Position numbers and translations under genes: made by a program | Assembly (NCBI GenBank): GCA_963751795.1 | Contig: CAVVVI010000004.1 | Span: 558,001 to 622,000 of the forward strand | DNA from: BOG-908 sp963751795 | Lineage (GTDB): Bacteria; Pseudomonadota; Alphaproteobacteria; Acetobacterales; Acetobacteraceae | Direction of reading: 5' to 3' | DNA length: 64,000 bases | In this document: piece by piece, positions 43,044-50,834 of the stretch | Position numbering within the stretch: the stretch's first letter is position 1 | How the letters are laid out: each line of letters begins with the position of its first letter | Notes under the pieces: generated by a model | What the model was told of the DNA's origin: nothing | The model's database searches: none | The model's input: only the letters and a program-made list of their open reading frames with translations

Positions 43044-44489
43044 ATGCTGGTGATCGACCACGATCGGGCGGGCGGCTACTGGGGCGCGGTGTATGCGTTC
43101 TGCGCGGTGCGCGGCCTGCGGGTGATCGTGGACGGCCCGGTCGGCTGCGAAAACCTGCCGGTGACCGCGGTGCTGCATTACACCGACGGCCTGCCGCCGC
43201 ATGAACTGCCCGTCAGCGTCACGGGTTTGTCGGAAGACAATCTGTCGATGGACGGCACGGAGGGTGCGATGCGCCGCGCTGCCGAGGCGGGCGACCAGGA
43301 CCTGCCGGCCGTGGTGGTGACCGGCAGCATCGCCGAGATGATCGGCGGCGGCGTGACGCCGGAGGGCAGCAACCTGCTGCGCTTCATCCCGCGCACCATC
43401 GACGAGGACCAGTGGCAGGCGGCCGACCGCGCGATCTACTGGTTGTGGACCGAGTTCGGCGCCAAGAAGGCCAAGATCAAGCCGCGGCCGGCGCGGGCCG
43501 AAGGTGTCAAGCCGCGCGTGAACATCATCGGGCCGATCTACGGCACGTTCAACATGCCGTCGGACCTCGTGGAGATCCGCCGGCTGGTGGAAGGCATCGG
43601 CTGCGAGATCAACCTGGTGTTCCCGCTCGGCGCGCATGTGGAAGACGCGGCGCGGCTGCCGGATGCCGACGTGAACGTGTGCATGTATCGCGAATTCGGC
43701 CGCAAATTGTGCGAGGCGCTGGACCGGCCGTATCTGCAGGCGCCGATCGGCATCTTCGCCACCACGAATTTTCTGCGCGCGCTGGGCGAGCTGGCCGGTG
43801 TCGATCCCGAGCCGTTCATCGAGAGCGAGAAGCACACCACGATCAAGCCGATCTGGGATCTGTGGCGCAGCGTCACGCAGGATTTCTTTGCCACGGCATC
43901 GTTCGCGGTGGTGGCGACCGACACCTATGCGCGCGGGCTGCGGCAGTTCCTCGAAGGCGAGATGGGCGTGCCCTGCACGTTCGCCGTATCGCGCACGGCC
44001 GGCACCAAGCCGGACAACGCCGCGGTGCGCCGCGCGCTGAAGACGCATCCGCCGCTGGTGCTGTACGGCTCGTTCAACGAGCGCATGTATGCCGCCGAGC
44101 AGGGTGCGCGCTGCATGTTCGTGCCGGCCTCGTTCCCGGGTGCGATCATCCGCCGCGCCACCGGCACGCCGTTCATGGGCTATGCCGGTGCTACCTGGAT
44201 CATCCAGGAATACTGCAATGCGCTGTTCGATGCGCTGTTCCATATCCTGCCGCTGGCCACCGACATGGATCGCGTGGACCCGACGCCGGCGCGCGCGCAC
44301 ACGATTGCGCCGTGGGACGACGATGCGCTTGCGTTGCTGGATGCCGAAATCGAGCGCGCGCCGTTCATCACGCGCATCTCGGCGGCCAAGCAGCTACGCG
44401 ACCGCGTGGAGCAGGATGCGCGCGCGGCTCAGGAAGGCCGCATCTCGGCCGTGCGCGTGGCCGCTTCGCTGGCACTGGCGCCGGCATGA
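43044..44489 (+). CDS. bchZ: Chlorophyllide reductase subunit BchZ
   Basis: NifK-like subunit of the ring B reductase, 481 residues. MLVIDHDRAGGYWGAVYAF at the start and VDGPVGCENLPVTAVLHYT near residue 31 are hallmark BchZ segments; NIIGPIYGTFNMPSDLVEI near 156 and CMYREFGRKLCEALDRP near 213 follow. The C-terminal extension (VDPTPARAHTIAPWDDDAL onward) corresponds to the small light-independent reductase C-terminal domain found in this family. A 158-bp gap with no convincing gene separates it from pufB. Confidence 0.97.
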   Translation: MLVIDHDRAGGYWGAVYAFCAVRGLRVIVDGPVGCENLPVTAVLHYTDGLPPHELPVSVTGLSEDNLSMDGTEGAMRRAAEAGDQDLPAVVVTGSIAEMIGGGVTPEGSNLLRFIPRTIDEDQWQAADRAIYWLWTEFGAKKAKIKPRPARAEGVKPRVNIIGPIYGTFNMPSDLVEIRRLVEGIGCEINLVFPLGAHVEDAARLPDADVNVCMYREFGRKLCEALDRPYLQAPIGIFATTNFLRALGELAGVDPEPFIESEKHTTIKPIWDLWRSVTQDFFATASFAVVATDTYARGLRQFLEGEMGVPCTFAVSRTAGTKPDNAAVRRALKTHPPLVLYGSFNERMYAAEQGARCMFVPASFPGAIIRRATGTPFMGYAGATWIIQEYCNALFDALFHILPLATDMDRVDPTPARAHTIAPWDDDALALLDAEIERAPFITRISAAKQLRDRVEQDARAAQEGRISAVRVAASLALAPA

Positions 44490-44647
44490 GCGCCGCCGTG
44501 ACACACCCATTCGGAGGCCGGTCGCCGTTGCGCGCCGCCTCCCTCAGCACCGGCCGGCATTGCCGGACGGCGACCAGCCCGGCCGGGCAATCGGCTCAGG
44601 GCTCCCGGCTGCGCGGGACCAGCGCGGTAATTGGCGGAGGGTAGAAC
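44490..44647. other. bchZ-pufB intercistronic region
   Basis: 158 bp with an inverted repeat GGTCGCCGT and ACGGCGACC (about 44519-44578) that could form an RNA stem before pufB, and GGCGGAGGG as the pufB ribosome site. No pufQ-like gene (about 70 residues with a membrane helix) is found. A promoter for puf may lie here or within bchZ. Confidence 0.4.
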
Positions 44648-44881
44648 ATGTCGGACGTCACAAGACGGCCCGTAGCGGCTTCGGGGCTGACCGAAATCGA
44701 GGCAAAAGAGTTCCACAACATCTTCATGACGAGCTTCATCGGCTTCGTCGTGGTCGCCATCGTGGCGCACATCCTGGTTTGGTTCTGGCGCCCGTGGCTG
44801 CCCAGCATCAACGGTTACCAGACCTCGATGCTGGACGGGGCGCAGCACACCCTGTTCGTCCTGAAATCGATGGTTGGGTAG
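44648..44881 (+). CDS. pufB: LH1 beta polypeptide PufB
   Basis: Core antenna beta subunit, 77 residues. Typical LH1 beta residues: LTEIEAKEFHNIFMTSF, a membrane helix (FIGFVVVAIVAHILVWFW), and the bacteriochlorophyll ligand His41 in AIVAHILVWFWRPWLP. After WRPWLP there is a further stretch of about 26 residues (SINGYQTSMLDGAQHTLFV...) that most LH1 beta chains lack. With PufA it surrounds the reaction centre. pufA follows 9 bp later. Confidence 0.97.
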   Translation: MSDVTRRPVAASGLTEIEAKEFHNIFMTSFIGFVVVAIVAHILVWFWRPWLPSINGYQTSMLDGAQHTLFVLKSMVG

Positions 44882-44890
44882 GAGGACGGC

Positions 44891-45076
44891 ATGTTCCGCA
44901 TTTGGCTGCTGTTCGATCCGCGCCGCGTGCTCGTGGCGCTGTCGATCTTCCTGTTCGTCCTGGCATTGCTGATCCACTTCATCCTGCTCAGCACGGACCG
45001 GTTCAACTGGCTCGAGGGACCGCATCACGGCATGGTTGCCCAGCAATTGGCGCCTTTGCCGTCGGGAACGAAGTAG
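44891..45076 (+). CDS. pufA: LH1 alpha polypeptide PufA
   Basis: Core antenna alpha subunit, 61 residues. MFRIWLLFDPRRVLVAL is the classic LH1 alpha N-terminus; the membrane helix contains the bacteriochlorophyll ligand His29 in LALLIHFILLSTDRFNWLEG. The C-terminal tail after NWLEG is about 20 residues. AGGACGGC precedes the ATG. A hairpin follows between pufA and pufL. Confidence 0.97.
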   Translation: MFRIWLLFDPRRVLVALSIFLFVLALLIHFILLSTDRFNWLEGPHHGMVAQQLAPLPSGTK

Positions 45077-45088
45077 GCTGCTGACGGT

Positions 45089-45118
45089 GGCGGGCGGCCG
45101 TACGGGCCGCTTGCCGCC
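45089..45118 (+). other. pufA-pufL intercistronic hairpin
   Basis: GC-rich stem GGCGG-GCGGCC against GGCCGC-TTGCCGCC with a short loop and a small bulge. It lies between the antenna and reaction-centre genes. In Rhodobacter a hairpin in the same place protects the pufBA transcript and raises antenna output over the reaction centre; the same role is inferred here. Confidence 0.65.
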
Positions 45119-45148
45119 GGACGCGTGACGGAGAAGGGAGGGCTGGCG

Positions 45149-45973
45149 ATGGCGATGCTGAGTTTCGAGGGAAAATATCGCGTTCGCGGCGGCACCCTGC
45201 TCGGGGGCGACCTGTTCGATTTCTGGGTGGGGCCGTTCTATGTCGGGCTGTTCGGCGTCACCACGATCTTCTTCTCGGCGTTGGGAACGCTGCTGATCCT
45301 GTATGGGGCCTCGCTCGGCCACACCTTCAATGTCTGGCGCATCAACATCGCGCCGCCCGATATCAGCTACGGGCTGGGCTTCGCGCCGATCCGCGAAGGC
45401 GGGCTGTGGCAGGCGATCACCATCTGCGCCATCGGGGCCTTCTGCTCGTGGGCGCTGCGACAGGTGGAAATCTCGCGCAAGCTGGGCATGGGCTACCATG
45501 TGCCGTTCGCCTTCAGTGTCGCCATCTTCGCCTACGTATCGCTGGTGGTGATCCGTCCGTTGCTGATGGGCGCGTGGGGTTACGGTTTTCCCTACGGCAT
45601 TCTCAGCCATCTCGATTGGGTATCCAACACCGGCTACCAATACCTGCACTTCCATTATAATCCGGCGCACATGCTGGCGGTGTCGTTCTTCTTCACCACC
45701 ACGCTCGCCCTCTCGCTGCACGGTTCGCTGGTGCTCTCGGCGGCCAATCCCGGCAAGGGCGAGGAGATGAAGACGGCCGAGCACGAGAACACCTTCTTCC
45801 GCGATATCATCGGCTACTCGATCGGCACGCTGGGGATCCATCGCCTCGGATTGTTCCTGGCGCTGTCGGCAGGGTTCTGGAGTGCCATCTGCATCATCAT
45901 CAGCGGACCGTTCTGGACCGGCGGCTGGCCGTCCTGGTGGGGCTGGTGGCTGAACCTGCCGATCTGGCGGTGA
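45149..45973 (+). CDS. pufL: Photosynthetic reaction centre L subunit
   Basis: 274 residues, five membrane helices. MAMLSFEGKYRVRGGTLLGG matches the conserved L start, so ATG 45149 is chosen over a GTG eight codons upstream. Cofactor ligands are in HFHYNPAHMLAVSFFFTTT (special-pair His) and LSLHGSLVLSAANPGKG (non-haem iron His), with IGTLGIHRLG giving the second iron His. It binds the primary donor, the active-branch bacteriopheophytin and QB together with PufM. Confidence 0.98.
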   Translation: MAMLSFEGKYRVRGGTLLGGDLFDFWVGPFYVGLFGVTTIFFSALGTLLILYGASLGHTFNVWRINIAPPDISYGLGFAPIREGGLWQAITICAIGAFCSWALRQVEISRKLGMGYHVPFAFSVAIFAYVSLVVIRPLLMGAWGYGFPYGILSHLDWVSNTGYQYLHFHYNPAHMLAVSFFFTTTLALSLHGSLVLSAANPGKGEEMKTAEHENTFFRDIIGYSIGTLGIHRLGLFLALSAGFWSAICIIISGPFWTGGWPSWWGWWLNLPIWR

Positions 45974-46092
45974 GGCGCGGCGCCGGGGAACTCGCTGCAA
46001 GCGGGCAGCGGATCACCTGGGCGCCAGCACCGCAGCGCCGCCCGTGCCTTGCGACACGCCGACCATAACACGAAGCCACAGGGACATCCGTC

Positions 46093-47073
46093 ATGGCTAC
46101 CTACCAGAACATCTTTACCAGGCTGCAAGTGCGCGGGCCCATCTATGCGGGCACGCCCATGCAGGCCCACACCGCCTTCCAGCGCAGTTCCAGGCCCGGC
46201 TTCAACCATCTGTTCGGCCGGTTGGGCGATGCCCAGGTGGGGCCCATCTATCTGGGCGTGAGCGGCATGGCGGCGCTGATCTGCGGCTTCATCGCCTTCG
46301 AGATCATCGGCCTGAACATGTGGGCTTCGGTGAACTGGGATCCGGTGCAGTTCCTGCGGCAACTGCCTTGGCTGGCTCTGGAGCCGCCCGCGCCCGCCTA
46401 TGGCCTGCGCATTCCGCCGCTGGCCGAAGGCGGGTGGTGGCTGATGGCCGGGTTCTTCCTGACCGCCTCGATCCTGCTGTGGTGGACGCGCATCTATCTC
46501 CGTGCCCGGGCGCTCGGGCTCGGCTCGCACACTGCCTGGGCGTTCGCGGCCGCCATCTGGCTGTATCTGGTGCTCGGCTTCATCCGGCCGCTGCTGATGG
46601 GCTCCTGGGCCGAGGCCGTGCCGTTCGGCATCTTCCCGCATCTGGACTGGACCGCCGCGTTCTCGCTCCGCTACGGCAATTTGTTCTACAACCCATTCCA
46701 CATGCTCTCGATCGTGTTCCTGTATGGCTCCACGCTGCTGTTCGCCATGCATGGCGCCACCATCCTGGCCACCAGCCGCTACGGTGCGGAACGCGAGCTC
46801 GAGCAGATTGCGGACCGTGGCACCGCATTCGAGCGCGGTGGCCTGTTCTGGCGCTGGACGATGGGGTTCTGCGCCACAGCCGAGAGCATCCATCGCTGGG
46901 CGTGGTGGTTCGCGGTGCTGTGCCCGCTGACGGGCGGCATCGGCATCCTGCTGACCGGCACTGTGGTGGATAACTGGTATCTGTGGGGCCAGCATCACGG
47001 CCTGGTGCCGGAATACCCTGCGACATGGGGCCCGGTTATCGACCCCGCCACCCTGCCGGGAGCGCCGAAATGA
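46093..47073 (+). CDS. pufM: Photosynthetic reaction centre M subunit
   Basis: 326 residues, five membrane helices. YQNIFTRLQVRGPIY is the M N-terminus. NPFHMLSIVFLYGSTLLFAM near residue 198 carries the special-pair His and, two turns later, MHGATILATSRYG the iron His; ESIHRWAWWFAVLCP near 264 supplies the other iron His. The long C-terminal tail (VVDNWYLWGQHHGLVPEYPA) is typical of reaction centres that bind a cytochrome subunit. A 119-bp gap before it is longer than usual between pufL and pufM. Stop overlaps pufC. Confidence 0.98.
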   Translation: MATYQNIFTRLQVRGPIYAGTPMQAHTAFQRSSRPGFNHLFGRLGDAQVGPIYLGVSGMAALICGFIAFEIIGLNMWASVNWDPVQFLRQLPWLALEPPAPAYGLRIPPLAEGGWWLMAGFFLTASILLWWTRIYLRARALGLGSHTAWAFAAAIWLYLVLGFIRPLLMGSWAEAVPFGIFPHLDWTAAFSLRYGNLFYNPFHMLSIVFLYGSTLLFAMHGATILATSRYGAERELEQIADRGTAFERGGLFWRWTMGFCATAESIHRWAWWFAVLCPLTGGIGILLTGTVVDNWYLWGQHHGLVPEYPATWGPVIDPATLPGAPK

Positions 47074-48269
47074 CCGATCACGTGACGAAGGGGATCTGGT
47101 ACGGCCTTGGCATCGTGGGTGCCGCGGCCGGGACCTTGCTGGGCATCGTGGTGCTGCGCGATTTCGAGCGGCCGCCGATCGTGGCCGTGCAGCGCGGCTT
47201 CCGCGGCACCGCGATGGACCAGATCTACAACCCGCGCACGCTGGCCCAGCTGGCCGTGCTGGCCAAGGTGCCGCGCAGCCTGCCGCCCGCCAGCACCGAA
47301 GGCGTGCGGGCCGGTGTAGCCTACAAGAACGTGCAGGTGCTCAAGAACATCAGCGTGGCGCAGTTCACCCGGCTGATGGTCAGCATCACCCAGTGGGTGG
47401 CACCCAAGCAGGGCTGCTCCTACTGCCATAACGTGGCCAACATGGCGTGGGACGGGCTGTACACGAAAGTGGTGGCCCGGCGCATGATCCAGATGACGCA
47501 GAACGTCAACGGCAACTGGAAGAGCCACGTGCAGAACGTGGGTGTGACTTGCTACACCTGCCACGGCGGCAATCCGGTGCCCAAGAACATCTGGTTCAAC
47601 ACGCCGGGCCCGCAGGCGGCGATGGGCGTGGCCGAAACGCAGACCGGGATGGCGCATCCGACGCGGCTGATCAACGACAGCTCGCTGCCGTACGACCCGT
47701 TCTCGCCGTATCTGGAGCAGGCGGCCGACATTCGCGTGCAGGGCACTACGGCGTTGCCCACGGGCAACCGCGCCTCCATCAAGGAGACGGAGTGGACCTA
47801 TGCGCTGATGATCCATTTCTCGCAGGCGCTGGGCGTGAACTGCACCTATTGCCACAACACGCGCTCGGCAGGCGATTGGTCCACCAGCTCGCCGGCGCGC
47901 GTGACGGCGTGGTACGGCATCCGCATGGTGCGGGATCTGAACAACGCGTATCTGGACTCGTTGCAGGGCGTGTTCCCGGTTTATCGCAAGGGGGAGCTGG
48001 GCGACAGCCCGAAGGTGAACTGCACCACCTGCCACCAGGGGCTCTACAAGCCGCTGTATGGGGTGAGCATGGTTTCCACCTTCCCCGAGCTGGCGGGGCC
48101 CACGACGCAGACTGCAGCGGCTGAGCCGCCTGCTGCACTGCCGCCGGTGACGGCCTCCTCGCCGGCCCAGCCCACCACGCCGGTGCCTACGCAGCCGCCG
48201 ACGGCACCTGCCGCACCTGCCGCACCGGCCGATGCGGCCACGCCGCCGCCGGCGCAGCCGCCGCAGTAG
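47070..48269 (+). CDS. pufC: Tetrahaem reaction-centre cytochrome c subunit PufC
   Basis: 399 residues. Four haem motifs: CSYCH 116-120, CYTCH 161-165, CTYCH 258-262 and CTTCH 318-322, so four c-type haems that re-reduce the special pair. The N-terminus has an uncleaved-looking membrane segment (GIWYGLGIVGAAAGTLLGIVV) and no lipobox cysteine, so the subunit seems held by a helix, not by a lipid. After residue 345 there is a tail of about 55 residues rich in Pro, Ala and Thr. ATG overlaps the pufM stop by four bases. Confidence 0.97.
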   Translation: MTDHVTKGIWYGLGIVGAAAGTLLGIVVLRDFERPPIVAVQRGFRGTAMDQIYNPRTLAQLAVLAKVPRSLPPASTEGVRAGVAYKNVQVLKNISVAQFTRLMVSITQWVAPKQGCSYCHNVANMAWDGLYTKVVARRMIQMTQNVNGNWKSHVQNVGVTCYTCHGGNPVPKNIWFNTPGPQAAMGVAETQTGMAHPTRLINDSSLPYDPFSPYLEQAADIRVQGTTALPTGNRASIKETEWTYALMIHFSQALGVNCTYCHNTRSAGDWSTSSPARVTAWYGIRMVRDLNNAYLDSLQGVFPVYRKGELGDSPKVNCTTCHQGLYKPLYGVSMVSTFPELAGPTTQTAAAEPPAALPPVTASSPAQPTTPVPTQPPTAPAAPAAPADAATPPPAQPPQ

Positions 48270-48328
48270 TATCGTGGGTCAGGATCGGCGCAGGGGAGCG
48301 CCGGTCCTGCTCCCGCGCCTGAAACGAC

Positions 48329-48362
48329 AAAACCGGCCAGGTGACGTCACCTGGCCGGTTTT
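48329..48362. terminator. 34-bp perfect palindrome, bidirectional terminator
   Basis: Two exact 17-base arms, AAAACCGGCCAGGTGAC and its complement, meet without a loop base; the AAAA and TTTT ends give a U-run for both strands. It lies between the convergent pufC and hip genes and should end both transcripts. Confidence 0.93.
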
Positions 48363-48405
48363 GCGTAAAGCGGTCCTTCGCTCGAAGGAAAGGCCGCCGA
48401 AGCGG

Positions 48406-48675
48406 TTACGAGCCCTTGGGGGCGTAGGCGACGCACCAGCCTTCGGGGCTGATGTTGCCCTGCACGACCTTGCAGGCGTTCGGGGCCACGAAATTGGCGC
48501 AGCCGCTGCACTTCTGCCCGTCCTTGGGATTGGGCTGATACTGGACAACGCTCTGCTCGACCTTGCTGTCGGCGTCCTGCGCGCGGGCGGCGGCGGTGGC
48601 CAGGATGCCGCCGGCAATCGTTGTCAGGCCAATGCCGAGCAGGCGGCGGCGCGATGGGCTCGATAGGTCGGTCAT
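48406..48675 (-). CDS. hip: High-potential iron-sulphur protein (HiPIP)
   Basis: 89-residue precursor. A twin-arginine signal (SPSRRRLLGIGLTTIAGG) directs export of the folded protein, with cleavage near ARA-QD leaving about 57 residues, a small HiPIP. The cluster Cys are at 56, 59, 68 and 81 (C-x2-C-x8-C-x12-C), with GWCVAYAPKGS closing the chain. HiPIPs carry electrons in the periplasm to the reaction-centre cytochrome in several purple bacteria; the position facing pufC across a shared terminator fits that role. Confidence 0.95.
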   Translation of the reverse strand: MTDLSSPSRRRLLGIGLTTIAGGILATAAARAQDADSKVEQSVVQYQPNPKDGQKCSGCANFVAPNACKVVQGNISPEGWCVAYAPKGS

Positions 48676-48739
48676 GCGGTCTTCCTCCGTTGAAGGGATG
48701 GCCAGGCGGCGCGAAGGTCCGTCTTCACGCGGATCCGCT

Positions 48740-49963
48740 TCAGGCCGCCCGTGCCAGGCTGAGTTGTGCCCAGATGGTAGATAGGGCGCTTACCAGTTTG
48801 TCCACATCGGCTTCGGTGTGCATCGGCGACGGCGTGATGCGGAGCCGCTCGGTGCCGCGTGGCACGGTGGGGTAGTTAATCGGCTGCACGTAGATGCCGT
48901 GCTGCTCGAGCAGCGTGTCGCTGATCTGCTTGCAGAGCAGTGCGTCGCCCACCATGACCGGCACGATGTGGCTGGGGTTGTTCTGGTGCGGCACGCCGGC
49001 GGCATCCAGCTTGCCGCGCAGCATGGCCACCAGGCGGCGCTGTTCCAGGCGTTCGGCGTCGCTGGCCTTGAGGTGGCGGATGCTGGCGAGCGCGCCGGCG
49101 GCCACCGCGGGGGGCAGGGCGGTGGTGAAGATGAACCCGCTGGCAAAGCTGCGGACGTAATCGACCAGGTCGGCCGAGCCGGTGATGTAGCCGCCGATCA
49201 CGCCGTAGCCTTTGGCCAGCGTGCCTTCGATCACGTCGATCCGGTCCATCAAGCCGAGGCTTTCGGCGATGCCGCCGCCGCGCGGGCCGTAGAGGCCGAC
49301 TGCGTGCACCTCGTCGAGGTAGGTGAGCGCGTTATGCCGCTCGGCCACGTCGCAGATCTCGGCGATCGGCGCGATGTCGCCATCCATCGAGTAGATGCTC
49401 TCGAACATCACCAGCTTGGGCAGCGCCGGATCGAGCGCGGCCAGGCGGCGGTCGAGGTCGGCCGGGTCGTTATGGGCGAACACCTCGATGCGGGCGCGGC
49501 TGTGGCGAGCGCCCTCGATCATGCTGGCATGGTTTTTCGCGTCCGACAGCACGACGCAGCCTTGCAGGCGGGCGGCCAGCGTGCCGATGGCGGCCCAGTT
49601 GGACATGTAGCCGGAGTTGAAGAGCAGGGCGGCATCTTTGTGATGCAGATCGGCCAGCTCCTCCTCCAGCAGCACGTGGTAATGGTTGGTGCCGGCGATG
49701 TTGCGCGTGCCGCCGGCGCCGGCACCGCACACGTCCAGCGCCTCGTGCATCGCGGCCTTGACGGACGGGTGCTGGCCCATGCCGAGATAGTCGTTGGAAC
49801 ACCAGACCGTCACCTCGTCGCGCCCGCCATCCAGCGTGCCGGAGCGGCGGTGCATCACGCGTGGGAAGCTGCCCGGCTGGCGCTGCAGATTAGCGAACAC
49901 GCGGTAGTTGCCCTGGTGGCGCAGAGAGTCGAGTTCGCGCTTGAAGAAATCCGCGTAGTCCAT
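48740..49963 (-). CDS. hemA: 5-aminolevulinate synthase
   Basis: PLP enzyme that joins glycine and succinyl-CoA into 5-aminolevulinate, the tetrapyrrole precursor (C4 route of alphaproteobacteria). 407 residues, full length. CSNDYLGMGQHP near residue 55, GAGAGGTRNIAGTNHYH near 80, DEVHAVGLYGPRGGG near 217 and the cofactor lysine K251 in EGTLAKGYGVIGGYI. The last gene of the bchFNBHLM-puh-acsF series, overlapping the puhE stop by one base (TGATG), which ties haem and bacteriochlorophyll precursor supply to pigment genes. Confidence 0.97.
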   Translation of the reverse strand: MDYADFFKRELDSLRHQGNYRVFANLQRQPGSFPRVMHRRSGTLDGGRDEVTVWCSNDYLGMGQHPSVKAAMHEALDVCGAGAGGTRNIAGTNHYHVLLEEELADLHHKDAALLFNSGYMSNWAAIGTLAARLQGCVVLSDAKNHASMIEGARHSRARIEVFAHNDPADLDRRLAALDPALPKLVMFESIYSMDGDIAPIAEICDVAERHNALTYLDEVHAVGLYGPRGGGIAESLGLMDRIDVIEGTLAKGYGVIGGYITGSADLVDYVRSFASGFIFTTALPPAVAAGALASIRHLKASDAERLEQRRLVAMLRGKLDAAGVPHQNNPSHIVPVMVGDALLCKQISDTLLEQHGIYVQPINYPTVPRGTERLRITPSPMHTEADVDKLVSALSTIWAQLSLARAA

Positions 49964-50823
49964 CAGCCGCTCCTAGCGTGACGCATCATGGAAGATAGGC
50001 TGGGTGGCGCGCCGGCCGGCGCAAGGGGCGCCTCGGCAAGCGCGGCGCCGGCCTGGTCCGGCCCGGCTTCACGCCGCCGCACCCACCAGCCCCACAGGGC
50101 GGTGAAGGGCAGCGGCAGCACCAGCATGGCGTGTTCCAGCACGCCCAGCGCCAGCATGGTGATCAGCAGCGCCAGGCCGGTGCGCTGGAACGCCGAGACC
50201 CCCGGCGCGCGGGCCAGGGCGGCCAGCCAGGCGACGGCCAGGCCGCCGCCTGCCAGGGAGAACGGCATCAGCCAGTTCATCCGGCGGCGGGCCATGAAGC
50301 TGAGCAGGTAGGTGAGGTGGGCGGGCAGGAACGCCTCGCCGAGGTTGAGCACGCCCAGGAAGACGTTCAGCTTGGCGCTGACGCGCATGGCCCACAGCGC
50401 CAGGAAGGTCCAGGTGCCGACCTGGTTGGGCGCGCCCCAGCCCGCCCACAGCACGGCCGCGCCGGTGGCCAGGATGGCGAGCTCGTGGGCGATGCAGGCT
50501 TCCACGCCGTGGCGGAAATGCCGCCAGCCGCGGCAGCCGGGGTGGCAGGCGGTGCGGCGCGGGCCGGTGAGGAACCCCATGAAGAACGCCGCCTCGTGCC
50601 AGCCCCATACCAGCACGCCGTAGGTGAAGGCGGCATAGGCGCCCGTCACCGTCGCATCGTGGCTGACGCCCAGCAGGCGCCACAGGCACAGGGCGGCGAT
50701 GATGCTGAGGCCGCTGAAACTCCAGACGAAGGTGCGGCGCGGCAGGTTGTTCAGCAGCACGATGATGCCGGTGGAGAGCCACCAGACGAACAGGCAGTAG
50801 AGCGCGGGGGTGGCGCCGGCCAC
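49963..50823 (-). CDS. puhE: PuhE, photosynthetic complex assembly protein
   Basis: 286-residue polytopic membrane protein of the PuhE (DUF3623) family, which influences reaction-centre and LH1 assembly. About seven hydrophobic segments, with FVWWLSTGIIVLLNNLPRRT at the start and WGWHEAAFFMGFLTGPRRTA near residue 72; LNVFLGVLNLGEAFLPAHL near 152 is another conserved-looking stretch. Starts with GTG at 50823, 11 bp after acsF. C-terminal 35 residues are low complexity. Confidence 0.9.
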   Translation of the reverse strand: MAGATPALYCLFVWWLSTGIIVLLNNLPRRTFVWSFSGLSIIAALCLWRLLGVSHDATVTGAYAAFTYGVLVWGWHEAAFFMGFLTGPRRTACHPGCRGWRHFRHGVEACIAHELAILATGAAVLWAGWGAPNQVGTWTFLALWAMRVSAKLNVFLGVLNLGEAFLPAHLTYLLSFMARRRMNWLMPFSLAGGGLAVAWLAALARAPGVSAFQRTGLALLITMLALGVLEHAMLVLPLPFTALWGWWVRRREAGPDQAGAALAEAPLAPAGAPPSLSSMMRHARSG

Positions 50824-50834
50824 GGTGGGTCAGG

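Noticed and set aside
41523..44300. 925-codon open frame on the minus strand across bchX, bchY and bchZ
   Set aside because: Antisense to three well-conserved genes; rich in Arg, His, Ala and Gln, the usual product of reading GC-rich codons on the opposite strand. No family pattern.
44486..44644. Small frame after bchZ beginning with an ATGA overlap, candidate pufQ
   Set aside because: 52 residues, no membrane helix, rich in Ser, Arg and Gly; does not look like PufQ and ends in the pufB ribosome site.
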